24,605 nucleotides of DNA, from contig CAMZHB010000001.1 in the NCBI GenBank assembly GCA_947306605.1, forward strand, positions 1 through 24,605. Direction: 5' to 3'. Both the position numbers and the translations under genes were made by a program. The DNA is from an uncultured Prevotellaceae bacterium. Its GTDB lineage: Bacteria; Bacteroidota; Bacteroidia; Bacteroidales; Bacteroidaceae. The number at the start of each line of letters is the position of its first letter. Within the stretch, counting starts at the first letter, position 1. The notes beneath the pieces were generated by a model. The model saw nothing but the letters and a program-made list of their open reading frames with translations, had not been told where the DNA came from and did not search any database. Positions 15,897 through 22,776 of this stretch are shown one piece after another.

Positions 15897-16997
15897 ATGA
15901 GACAAGCAAGATTGATTGTCGATGATGGCAGCGTGTTCTACGGTTGGTCGTTTGGTTCAGAATGTAATGTATCAGGCGAGGTCGTCTTCAACACCGCCAT
16001 GACAGGCTATCCCGAGAGCCTGACCGACCCCAGCTATGCAGGGCAAATACTCACGTTCACATATCCATTGATAGGCAACTACGGTGTGCCTTCGGTGGGA
16101 ACAGGCGACAACGGATTGCCCACACTGATGGAAAGCGGACGGATTCATGTCAAAGCAATCATCGTGGCGGATTACAGTCAAACGTTTTCCCATTGGAACG
16201 CGAAAGAATCGTTGGCAGCATGGCTTCGGCGCGAAGGAGTGCCGGCCCTAACAGGCATCGACACCAGACGGCTGACGAAGTTGCTACGCGAGCATGGGGT
16301 CATGACGGGACGGATTGTGATTGAAGGCGAAGAAGACAACATTGCAACAGAAAGCTATGGTGACATCAACTGGGTGGAACAGGTTAGTTGCAAGGACGTA
16401 ATCACATACTTGCCTGAACGCGCTGTCGACGTACACAAGCGAGTAGTCCTCGTGGACTGCGGTGTCAAGGCAAACATCATCCGTTGCCTGCTCCGGCGTG
16501 GTCTTGAAGTGATACGAGTTCCATGGGACTATGACTTCAACACACACGATTTCGACGGGCTGTTCCTGACAAACGGCCCGGGAGACCCCGACCGTTGCGA
16601 GAAGACGGTGGAACACATCCGACAATTCCTGAACAGCAAGTATCCGAAGCCGTGCATGGGCATTTGCCTCGGCAATCAATTGCTGGCCAAGGCAGCAGGA
16701 GCAAGGACTTACAAACTGAAATATGGGCACCGCAGCCACAATCAGCCAGTGAGAAAGGCAGGGAGCAACCAATGCTTCATCACGTCGCAGAACCATGGCT
16801 ATGCCGTGGACGAAACGACGTTGCCTTCGGATTGGGAGACTCTCTTTGTGAACATGAACGACGGTTCTAACGAAGGTATCCGTCACAAAAGCCACCCGTG
16901 GATGTCTGCGCAGTTCCATCCCGAGGCCTGTTCGGGGCCGGTGGACACGGAGTTTTTGTTTGACGAATTTGTAAACATGCTAAACGCTACGGAATAA
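15897..16997 (+). CDS. carA: Carbamoyl-phosphate synthase small (glutaminase) subunit
   Basis: CarA hydrolyses glutamine and channels ammonia to CarB for carbamoyl phosphate, the precursor of pyrimidines and arginine. The 366-residue protein has the N-terminal CarA domain (VFNTAMTGYPESLTDPSYAGQ, in part) and a class I amidotransferase domain. The latter has the nucleophile Cys257 in MGICLGNQ and the His341 and Glu343 partners in QFHPEA. NGPGDP forms the oxyanion region. It is slightly shorter than the 382-residue E. coli subunit but looks complete. It is separated by three bases from asnB and by one base from carB, so translation is probably coupled. Its partner here is a half-length CarB, which raises the question of where its ammonia goes. 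Confidence 0.94.
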   Translation: MRQARLIVDDGSVFYGWSFGSECNVSGEVVFNTAMTGYPESLTDPSYAGQILTFTYPLIGNYGVPSVGTGDNGLPTLMESGRIHVKAIIVADYSQTFSHWNAKESLAAWLRREGVPALTGIDTRRLTKLLREHGVMTGRIVIEGEEDNIATESYGDINWVEQVSCKDVITYLPERAVDVHKRVVLVDCGVKANIIRCLLRRGLEVIRVPWDYDFNTHDFDGLFLTNGPGDPDRCEKTVEHIRQFLNSKYPKPCMGICLGNQLLAKAAGARTYKLKYGHRSHNQPVRKAGSNQCFITSQNHGYAVDETTLPSDWETLFVNMNDGSNEGIRHKSHPWMSAQFHPEACSGPVDTEFLFDEFVNMLNATE

Positions 16998-16998
16998 C

Positions 16999-18696
16999 AT
17001 GACGGACAAGAGCATAAAGAAGGTTCTGCTGCTCGGCAGCGGAGCATTGAAGATTGGACAGGCGGGCGAGTTCGACTATTCCGGTTCGCAAGCTTTGAAA
17101 GCCTTGAAAGAAGAAGGCATACATACCATTCTCATCAACCCCAACATCGCCACGGTCCAGACATCGAAGGGCGTGGCCGACACCGTGTATTTCCTTCCCG
17201 TGCGGACAGACTTTGTGGAACGCATCATCGAGAAAGAACGGCCCGACGGCATACTGCTGTCGTTCGGCGGACAAACGGCCTTGAACTGCGGTGTGGAACT
17301 GTACAGGCAAGGCATACTCGACAAATACCATGTGCAAGTGCTGGGAACGCCAGTGCAGGCCATCAACGACACCGAAGACCGCGACCTTTTTGTGAAACGA
17401 CTGGACGAGATTGGTGTAAAAACCATCAGCAGCCAGGCTTGCAGCAACATCGAAGAGGTGAGGCAGGCTGCCGCCGAACTGGGATTTCCCGTCATTCTCC
17501 GCGCCGCCTACGCCTTGGGAGGACTGGGTTCCGGGTTCTGCGACAACGAGGAAGAACTGTCCTTACAGGCTGAAGAGGCCTTCTCGTTTTCGCCACAGGT
17601 ACTGGTGGAAAAGTCTCTGAAAGGTTGGAAAGAGATAGAGTATGAAGTAGTGCGCGACCGCTACGACAACTGCATCACCGTGTGCAACATGGAGAACTTT
17701 GACCCGTTGGGCATCCATACAGGCGAGTCCATCGTGGTTGCTCCTTCGCAGACGCTCAGCAATGCCGAATACCACAAATTGCGCGCCCTCGCCATCAAGA
17801 TTATCCGTCACATCGGCATCGTGGGCGAGTGCAACGTGCAATACGCCCTTGACCCGCAGTCGGAGGACTATCGTGTCATTGAGGTTAACGCGCGCTTGTC
17901 GAGGTCGTCGGCCTTGGCATCGAAGGCCACAGGCTATCCCCTGGCCTTCGTCGCCGCCAAACTCGGACTGGGTTACGGATTGTTTGAATTGAAAAACTCG
18001 GTCACGAAGACCACGTCGGCTTTTTTCGAGCCGGCCCTCGACTACGTGGTATGCAAGATACCCCGTTGGGACCTTTCGAAGTTCCACGGCGTGAACCACC
18101 AGCTCGGCTCGTCCATGAAAAGTGTCGGCGAGGTCATGGCCATCGGGCGCACTTTTGAGGAAGCCCTGCAGAAAGGGCTGCGCATGATCGGTCAGGGCAT
18201 GCACGGTTTCGTGGAGAACAAGGTGCTGCGTGTCGACGACATGGAGGACGCCCTGCTTCACGCCACCGACAATCGCATTTTCGTCATATCCAAAGCCATG
18301 CAGATGGGTTACACCCTGGAACAGATTCACCGGCTGACCATGATTGACCTCTGGTTCCTGCAAAAGCTGAAACATGTGGTTGACATCGACCTGCGGCTAC
18401 GCGAGTTCGCCTCGTTCATGAGTTTTGCCGGGTCCATGGAGCGCACGGAACTCATGGAATGCTTCGAAACACCGGAGTTCGTCGGGTTGTTGCGCGAAGC
18501 CAAGGTCTACGGTTTCTCCGATTTCCAAATAGCGCGGGCCGTCGGTCTGGGAACCGTCATGGGCATGGAACAGGCCATGCTCCTCGTCCGGGAATGGCGG
18601 AAAGAGTGCGGCATACTTCCCGTAGTCAACCAGATAGACACCCTGGCCGCCGAATATCCCGCACAGACAAACTACCTCTACCTGTCGTATTTGTAA
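16999..18696 (+). CDS. carB: Carbamoyl-phosphate synthase large subunit, N-terminal half only
   Basis: The 565-residue product matches the first half of CarB (about 1,070 residues in most bacteria). The carboxyphosphate-forming ATP-grasp domain covers about 1-400, with GSGALKIGQAGEFDYSG, SFGGQTALNCG, AAYALGGLGSG and VIEVNARLSRSSALASKATG. The oligomerisation domain follows to about 553. The protein then ends LAAEYPAQTNYLYLSYL and stops exactly where the second half should begin. No frame in the following 194 bases shows the carbamoyl-phosphate-forming ATP-grasp domain or the allosteric domain, so this is not a simple frameshift. The N-terminal half itself has no internal damage. It could pair with a separately encoded second half, as in the split CarB of some archaea and Aquifex, or be a remnant. 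A sequencing or assembly deletion is also possible. Confidence 0.85.
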   Translation: MTDKSIKKVLLLGSGALKIGQAGEFDYSGSQALKALKEEGIHTILINPNIATVQTSKGVADTVYFLPVRTDFVERIIEKERPDGILLSFGGQTALNCGVELYRQGILDKYHVQVLGTPVQAINDTEDRDLFVKRLDEIGVKTISSQACSNIEEVRQAAAELGFPVILRAAYALGGLGSGFCDNEEELSLQAEEAFSFSPQVLVEKSLKGWKEIEYEVVRDRYDNCITVCNMENFDPLGIHTGESIVVAPSQTLSNAEYHKLRALAIKIIRHIGIVGECNVQYALDPQSEDYRVIEVNARLSRSSALASKATGYPLAFVAAKLGLGYGLFELKNSVTKTTSAFFEPALDYVVCKIPRWDLSKFHGVNHQLGSSMKSVGEVMAIGRTFEEALQKGLRMIGQGMHGFVENKVLRVDDMEDALLHATDNRIFVISKAMQMGYTLEQIHRLTMIDLWFLQKLKHVVDIDLRLREFASFMSFAGSMERTELMECFETPEFVGLLREAKVYGFSDFQIARAVGLGTVMGMEQAMLLVREWRKECGILPVVNQIDTLAAEYPAQTNYLYLSYL

Positions 18697-18747
18697 ATTC
18701 CCGGCACATCACGAGAATTATATTCGGCAGTGATGTACATTGAAAAA

Positions 18748-18785
18748 CAAAGGCGGCGTCTCTAACTTTTGAGACGCCGCCTTTG
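18748..18785. repeat. Palindromic repeat after carB (modular repeat family, copy 5)
   Basis: Arms CAAAGGCGGCGTCTC (18748-18762) and 18771-18785 are exact reverse complements around an eight-base loop, TAACTTTT. The core GGCGTCTC-TTTTGAGACGCC belongs to the same family as the other palindromes. There is no T-run after the stem, so it is a weak candidate for an intrinsic terminator on the plus strand. Confidence 0.8.
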
Positions 18786-18852
18786 CGCGCAGAAATCCGA
18801 CCTTTGTCAGAAAAAGAGCATACATTTTAAAGCGGAAGAAACAGCCTGACAT

Positions 18853-18883
18853 TTTGACATATCAGCAAAAGGTTGTAACTTTG
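18853..18883 (+). promoter_or_regulatory. Consensus promoter TTTG-N19-TAACTTTG, likely giving a leaderless mRNA
   Basis: TTTG at 18853-18856, a 19-base spacer and TAACTTTG at 18876-18883 form the best match to the Bacteroidetes promoter in this window. The ATG at 18891 is only seven bases past the box, which is about where transcription should start, so the mRNA would have little or no leader. Confidence 0.75.
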
Positions 18884-18890
18884 TGTCCGT

Positions 18891-19568
18891 ATGGAAGATT
18901 TTGACTTGCAATCGTGGATTGCCGAACATAGCGACGCCGACGTGCTCGAACGCCTGCTCGACGCCGGAGCCCTCAGAGTTTCGGGCGTGCCGAGGGGAGC
19001 GTTGGCCGAATTGGCACGCGAATGGAGCCGGCGCCACGACTGGAAAACTGCGGCCGACTCCCTGGGAAACACCTACGAGGAAGCCGTGCTGCAGGCCATG
19101 GTCTACGGCGAAGCGTCGAAGGGCAACCAGACCACGCTCAAATGGCTGGCACGTTTCCTGAAACAGGTGGACAACGTGCCGCTCTGCGACGCCACCGCCC
19201 TTGCCTGCTCCTTTGCCGTGCGCCGGCCGGACGAAACGCTCGAGTTCGTGACCAACCGTCTCAACGACACGGCTCCCTTCATCCAACGCTTTGCCATCAT
19301 GGTGCTGATGGACCACTACATGACAGGCGACCGCCTCAACCGCACACTGGAACTCTACGGCACCGTCAAGCCCCACTCACCCGAAGCGGAACAAGCGCTG
19401 GTGAAAGGTTACACGGCAGCATTTCTCAACAGCCCGGCCCGCACCCGCGAAGCCCTGTTGCACGACCGGCGGCCTGCAGACGACTTCAACCGCCTGCTCG
19501 ACGCCATGCTGCAATCGCCGCGCCTCACACCGCCCCTGCAAGAGACCTTGGCAGAGATAAAGCGCTAA
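18891..19568 (+). CDS. AlkD-like HEAT-repeat protein, probably degenerate
   Basis: This 225-residue, all-helical cytoplasmic protein resembles the small DNA alkylation repair (AlkD) family. The clearest segments are WLARFLKQVDNVPLCDATA (residues 85-103) and FIQRFAIMVLMDHYM (130-144), which match the family blocks around NWxxCD and the RF-x-IVMLM-YY helix. AlkD removes bulky or positively charged alkylated bases with a HEAT-repeat superhelix. Here the aromatic residue usual after Asn95 is Val, although Asp100 is kept, and the later YYV-x-MAVAW helix is replaced by EAEQALVKGYTAAFL. Glycosylase activity is therefore doubtful. It begins a run of same-strand genes, 15 bases before the GNAT gene. 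The ATG was chosen from the adjacent promoter and the absence of a better start. Confidence 0.6.
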   Translation: MEDFDLQSWIAEHSDADVLERLLDAGALRVSGVPRGALAELAREWSRRHDWKTAADSLGNTYEEAVLQAMVYGEASKGNQTTLKWLARFLKQVDNVPLCDATALACSFAVRRPDETLEFVTNRLNDTAPFIQRFAIMVLMDHYMTGDRLNRTLELYGTVKPHSPEAEQALVKGYTAAFLNSPARTREALLHDRRPADDFNRLLDAMLQSPRLTPPLQETLAEIKR

Positions 19569-19583
19569 AACTGACACCTGATT

Positions 19584-20465
19584 ATGACCATAAGATTAGA
19601 ACGACCCGAAGATTACCGCGAGGTGGAGAACCTCACACGCGAAGCTTTCTGGAACGTTTACCGTCCCGGATGCACGGAACACTATGTGCTCAACCAATAC
19701 AGGACAAATGACGACTTCATTCCCGAACTTGACTTTGTGATGGAAGAAGACGGCCAAATCATAGGGCACGTGATGTACTCCAAAGCAGAAATCATCCTTG
19801 AAGACGGCAACCGTTTCCCGGCATGGACCTTCGGACCCATCAGCATCCGCCCCGACTACAAGCGCAAAGGCTACGGTCTGGAATTACTGAATTATTCACT
19901 CAAAAAAGCCAAAGAAACGGGCATCGGCATGCTGTGCATGGAAGGAAACATCGACTTTTACCGCCATGCCGGTTTCGACCTTGCCAGCAAACTGAAGATA
20001 CACTACCATGCCGAGCCCAAAGAGGCCGAAGTGCCATACTTCCTTGCCCAAGAACTCACACCGGGCTACTTGAACGGCATCGAAGGCACCTACTGCCCTC
20101 CCAAAGGCTATTTCGTTGCCAACGAACAGCCCGAAGCCTATGAAGCCTACGAGGCAACCTTTCCCAAAAAAGAGAAAGCTTTCCAACCCGGCCAGCTCCC
20201 GCAGTTCTGCCAGAGCTGCGGAATGCCGCTGACCCGCGCTGAAGATTGCGGCACCGATGCCGACGGCAACACCTGCTTCGACTACTGCCGTTACTGCTAT
20301 CAGGGCGGACAGTTCCTGCAAGACTGCACCATGGACGAAATGATTGAACACTGCGCCCAGTTTGTGGACGAGGTCAACAAGAATATGCCCAAACCGATGA
20401 CGAAGGAAGAGTACAAGCAGATGATGCGACAGTATTTCCCTGACCTAAAACGTTGGAAGAAATGA
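19584..20465 (+). CDS. GNAT acetyltransferase fused to a zinc-ribbon domain
   Basis: Residues 1 to about 165 form a GCN5-type N-acetyltransferase with the acetyl-CoA binding block FGPISIRPDYKRKGYGLELL (84-102, RKGYG as the pyrophosphate loop) and a closing FYRHAGF. Residues about 205-293 form a putative zinc-ribbon domain: FCQSCGMPL begins it, with Cys209, Cys212, Cys222, Cys231, Cys235, Cys238 and Cys248. A helical tail ends in MRQYFPDLKRWKK. The zinc-ribbon domain also occurs alone or joined to other small-molecule enzymes in Bacteroidetes and Firmicutes. The acetyl acceptor is unknown. The stop overlaps the next start (ATGA), so the two genes are translationally coupled. Confidence 0.85.
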   Translation: MTIRLERPEDYREVENLTREAFWNVYRPGCTEHYVLNQYRTNDDFIPELDFVMEEDGQIIGHVMYSKAEIILEDGNRFPAWTFGPISIRPDYKRKGYGLELLNYSLKKAKETGIGMLCMEGNIDFYRHAGFDLASKLKIHYHAEPKEAEVPYFLAQELTPGYLNGIEGTYCPPKGYFVANEQPEAYEAYEATFPKKEKAFQPGQLPQFCQSCGMPLTRAEDCGTDADGNTCFDYCRYCYQGGQFLQDCTMDEMIEHCAQFVDEVNKNMPKPMTKEEYKQMMRQYFPDLKRWKK

Positions 20466-20809
20466 GAAAGATGATTGCTTTTTGTGGGTTGGACTGTGAG
20501 AAGTGCGATGCTTACATTGCCACCAAGACTGACAACCAAGCACTGCGCGAGAAAACTGCAAAGCTATGGGCCGAGTTGAACAATGCTCCTATCCTTCCTG
20601 AGCATATCAATTGTGAGGGTTGTCGTATGGGTGGAGCGAAAACTATATTCTGCAGTACCTTGTGCGAGATCCGAAAGTGCGTGAAAAGCAAAGGATTCGA
20701 GACCTGTGGCAATTGCCCCGACAAGGACACCTGCCCCAAAATTGCACCAATCTGGCAGTCGAGTCCCCAAGCGAGGAAGAATCTGGAAGAAGCAAAAGCA
20801 GATGCATAG
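20462..20809 (+). CDS. DUF3795 cysteine-rich protein
   Basis: The 115-residue protein begins MRKMIAFCGLDCEKCDAY, the typical opening of DUF3795 proteins. Further cysteine pairs follow (CEGCRMGG, CSTLCEIRKC, CGNCPDKDTC), eleven or more cysteines in all, suggesting a metal or iron-sulfur site. No function is established. An in-frame TTG at 20453 lies upstream, but the ATG at 20462 overlaps the GNAT stop as ATGA, the usual arrangement for coupled genes. The stop TAG is followed directly by the ATG of the CAT-like gene with no spacer. By eye, its codon use is less GC-biased than that of the carAB and GH31 genes, as is that of the next gene, which may indicate transfer. Confidence 0.8.
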   Translation: MRKMIAFCGLDCEKCDAYIATKTDNQALREKTAKLWAELNNAPILPEHINCEGCRMGGAKTIFCSTLCEIRKCVKSKGFETCGNCPDKDTCPKIAPIWQSSPQARKNLEEAKADA

Positions 20810-21466
20810 ATGAAACAGGAAATCAATCCCAAAGACACCAGTCGGGTGCAGGCATTCGAACTTTGGATGAAGTCACCTATGCCGATGGTGACGCTCACGA
20901 AGACGATTGATGTGACGCGACTATATAAAGTGAGTCGGCGGCGAGGACTGAAGTTCAACATGCTCCTGTGCTGGTGCATCGGGCGTGCTGCCAGCAGGAT
21001 TGACGAGTTCCACCTGTTGCCATCGCAGGGCAAACTATACAAGTACGACCGCCTTGCCATCAACGTGATAGTAAACAATAAAGAAGGCGGCATCTGCTCA
21101 TGCGATATTCCTTATACGGATGATATGGAGCAGTTCGGACAAGATTATATGGCCCTAACACAGTCTGCCAGTACGTCATGCCAGAGTTCCTTCATAGATG
21201 GTGCAATGGTAATTGGCACATCCGCGATGGTTGAGACGGAACTTGACTGCATCGTCAATCAATATACCGATCAGTTCTGTAATCCGATGGTAATGTGGGG
21301 CCGCTACCGCAAAGGCTGGTTGAGGATGACCTTACCCATTTCCTTTCAATTCCATCATGTACAGATGGACGGCGGACAGGCCGCCCGATTCTTGGAAGAA
21401 CTTCAAAAGGCAATCAATACAATATGTGATGGAAACAGAAAGAATAACCTTGCGGCCCTGGCGTGA
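20810..21466 (+). CDS. Chloramphenicol acetyltransferase-like (CatA-like) O-acetyltransferase
   Basis: The 218-residue protein has the size and fold markers of type A chloramphenicol acetyltransferases: an early LTKTIDVTRLYK strand-helix, FNMLLCWCIGRAASRIDEF, and the catalytic block FQFHHVQMDGGQAARFLEEL. In that block His183 and Asp187 match the catalytic His and structural Asp of CAT (HHxxxDG). Such enzymes form trimers and transfer acetyl from acetyl-CoA to a hydroxyl group. Chromosomal CatA-like proteins of Bacteroidetes usually lack proven chloramphenicol activity, so resistance should not be assumed. It starts immediately after the DUF3795 stop, and its last 38 bases overlap the start of a GNAT remnant in another frame. 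Confidence 0.82.
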   Translation: MKQEINPKDTSRVQAFELWMKSPMPMVTLTKTIDVTRLYKVSRRRGLKFNMLLCWCIGRAASRIDEFHLLPSQGKLYKYDRLAINVIVNNKEGGICSCDIPYTDDMEQFGQDYMALTQSASTSCQSSFIDGAMVIGTSAMVETELDCIVNQYTDQFCNPMVMWGRYRKGWLRMTLPISFQFHHVQMDGGQAARFLEELQKAINTICDGNRKNNLAALA

Positions 21467-21569
21467 CAGCGATGTTGAAACTCTCTTCAAGTATGCCTCC
21501 GACCCTGAAATCGGGCCACGGGCAGGATGGCCGCCCCATCAGAGTGCTAATGGAATTGTAAACTATTAA
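21429..21569 (+). pseudogene. N-terminal remnant of a RimJ/RimL-type GNAT acetyltransferase
   Basis: A 46-codon frame begins METERITLRPWRDSDVETL and continues FKYASDPEIGPRAGWPPH, the typical opening of RimJ/RimL-type acetyltransferases, which normally run to about 170-190 residues. After AGWPPHQSA the similarity ends and a stop follows within seven codons. No continuation is visible in any frame before the next gene at 21575. The remainder appears to have been deleted. It was probably the last gene of the preceding acetyltransferase cassette. Confidence 0.75.
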
Positions 21570-21574
21570 TCGTA

Positions 21575-22660
21575 ATGAGAATAAAATCGTATCTGCTCTG
21601 TCTTATTCTACTTGGCGTTGTCACCGGCACCAGCGGACAGACGTTCCCGCTACAACCCGTGCCGGCAGACAGTGTGAGTGTGGAAGGTTTTTTCTGGCAT
21701 GACCAAATGAAATATGTTACCGACAAGTGGCCGCAACTCCAACCCAAAAGCATCGAGATCACAGCGAAGAACCTGAAGAAAATTCCCTCACTCACCAAAC
21801 AATGGCAAAAACTCATGCTCAAAGCCTCACCCACGGGTATTGACAACGGAAACGTAAAAGCCACCTGCCGTTTCGTCGAGTTGTGTCTCCGGTTGGCGCA
21901 GCTAACTGGAGACAGCCGTTACACCTGTGCCGCCGAGCAAATGCTTGTCAATGCTTTGTGCCAGCAGAGTGACCCTTTGGCCGGGCGCACATTGCTCAAT
22001 CTGCCAGAGAATATCTACGCCACGAGCGGCAATCATCTATTTGTGAATTTTCCCATACGCAGCAGTGCCCACATAACAACACCCGACCTCGACGTGAAAC
22101 TGCGATGTGTCACAAGTTCACCGTGGTTCAACGACGAATACATTCTGTGGCTCAATTTCGGTGGAAAACAGCGTCACATGACGCTTCATCTGCGCCTGCC
22201 CTCATGGATGGACACTGAGGAACTGACAGCCTACCGTGTCGACCGCCTGCCAAAACTGAAGCAGGTAAAGACGGCCGACGGACTCATCCTTAGCCCACAC
22301 GTAGAAAACGGTTTCCTGATAATTGAAAAAGAATGGTGCGATTCCGACTACGTGGGCATACAGATAAACACGCCCATCTACCGCATCAGCGACCCGGTGC
22401 GTCCTAGTTTTGTGGCATTCCAAAAAGGCAGTGTGCTTTACCGTCTGCTTAACTTGCCGGCCGGCATGAGCGTCCGCCCAAAAGACGCGGTGCACTCCGA
22501 ATTTGATGCCGATCGTCACACCAACGTGCTCTCAGCACCTTACTATGATGCCAACGGAAACCAGACTGGCACCTTCATGGCAGAGCCTTATCTTTTCCAC
22601 AGAGCAGACGGACCGGGAAACGTCTATGTACCGAAAGAACCCGTTCCGACACATAACTGA
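21575..22660 (+). CDS. Secreted GH127/DUF1680-like protein with a shortened barrel and no catalytic cysteine region
   Basis: The 361-residue product has a signal peptide (MRIKSYLLCLILLGVVTGTSG), so it should be exported. Three parts resemble GH127 beta-L-arabinofuranosidases: the N-terminal VSVEGFFWHDQM, the segment FVELCLRLAQLTGDSRYTCAAEQMLVNAL, and the C-terminal beta domain with LPENIYATSGNHLFVNF, LHLRLPSWMD and PSFVAFQKGSVLYRL. Family members are usually 600 or more residues. Most of the alpha/alpha barrel is missing between residues about 45 and 85. The stretch that should carry the paired active-site cysteines just before LPENIYA is reduced to DPLAGRTLLN. It is therefore either a non-catalytic derivative, for example glycan-binding, or a decayed gene kept in frame. 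It starts six bases after the GNAT remnant's stop. Confidence 0.65.
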   Translation: MRIKSYLLCLILLGVVTGTSGQTFPLQPVPADSVSVEGFFWHDQMKYVTDKWPQLQPKSIEITAKNLKKIPSLTKQWQKLMLKASPTGIDNGNVKATCRFVELCLRLAQLTGDSRYTCAAEQMLVNALCQQSDPLAGRTLLNLPENIYATSGNHLFVNFPIRSSAHITTPDLDVKLRCVTSSPWFNDEYILWLNFGGKQRHMTLHLRLPSWMDTEELTAYRVDRLPKLKQVKTADGLILSPHVENGFLIIEKEWCDSDYVGIQINTPIYRISDPVRPSFVAFQKGSVLYRLLNLPAGMSVRPKDAVHSEFDADRHTNVLSAPYYDANGNQTGTFMAEPYLFHRADGPGNVYVPKEPVPTHN

Positions 22661-22704
22661 CAAAATCGCACTTTTAGAGTATCCAAGTTGACTTCAAAAT
22701 GTAT

Positions 22705-22720
22705 TGGCACGCTTTTTGCT
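22705..22720 (+). promoter_or_regulatory. Sigma-54 promoter of groES-groEL
   Basis: TGGCACG-CTTT-TTGCT matches the sigma-54 (RpoN) consensus TGGCACG-N4-TTGCW at every defined position, with the -24 GG (22706-22707) and -12 GC (22718-22719) separated by the required ten bases. The predicted start is near 22731, giving a leader of about 46 bases before the groES ATG. I saw no CIRCE element and no TAnnTTTG box in this interval. Confidence 0.75.
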
Positions 22721-22776
22721 TACTTTTTGGTGCGTTCAACAAAGAACAAAGTAAAACATAAAAATAATACGTAATT

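Noticed and set aside
18697..18890. Frameshifted continuation of carB
   Set aside because: I read the three forward frames after the stop and found none of the expected second-half motifs. Only a palindromic repeat and the next promoter fit in the 194 bases.
20810..21466. Calling the CAT-like gene a chloramphenicol resistance gene
   Set aside because: The catalytic His/Asp motif is present, but the sequence is distant from the classical resistance enzymes as I know them, and chromosomal CatA-like proteins often act on other substrates.
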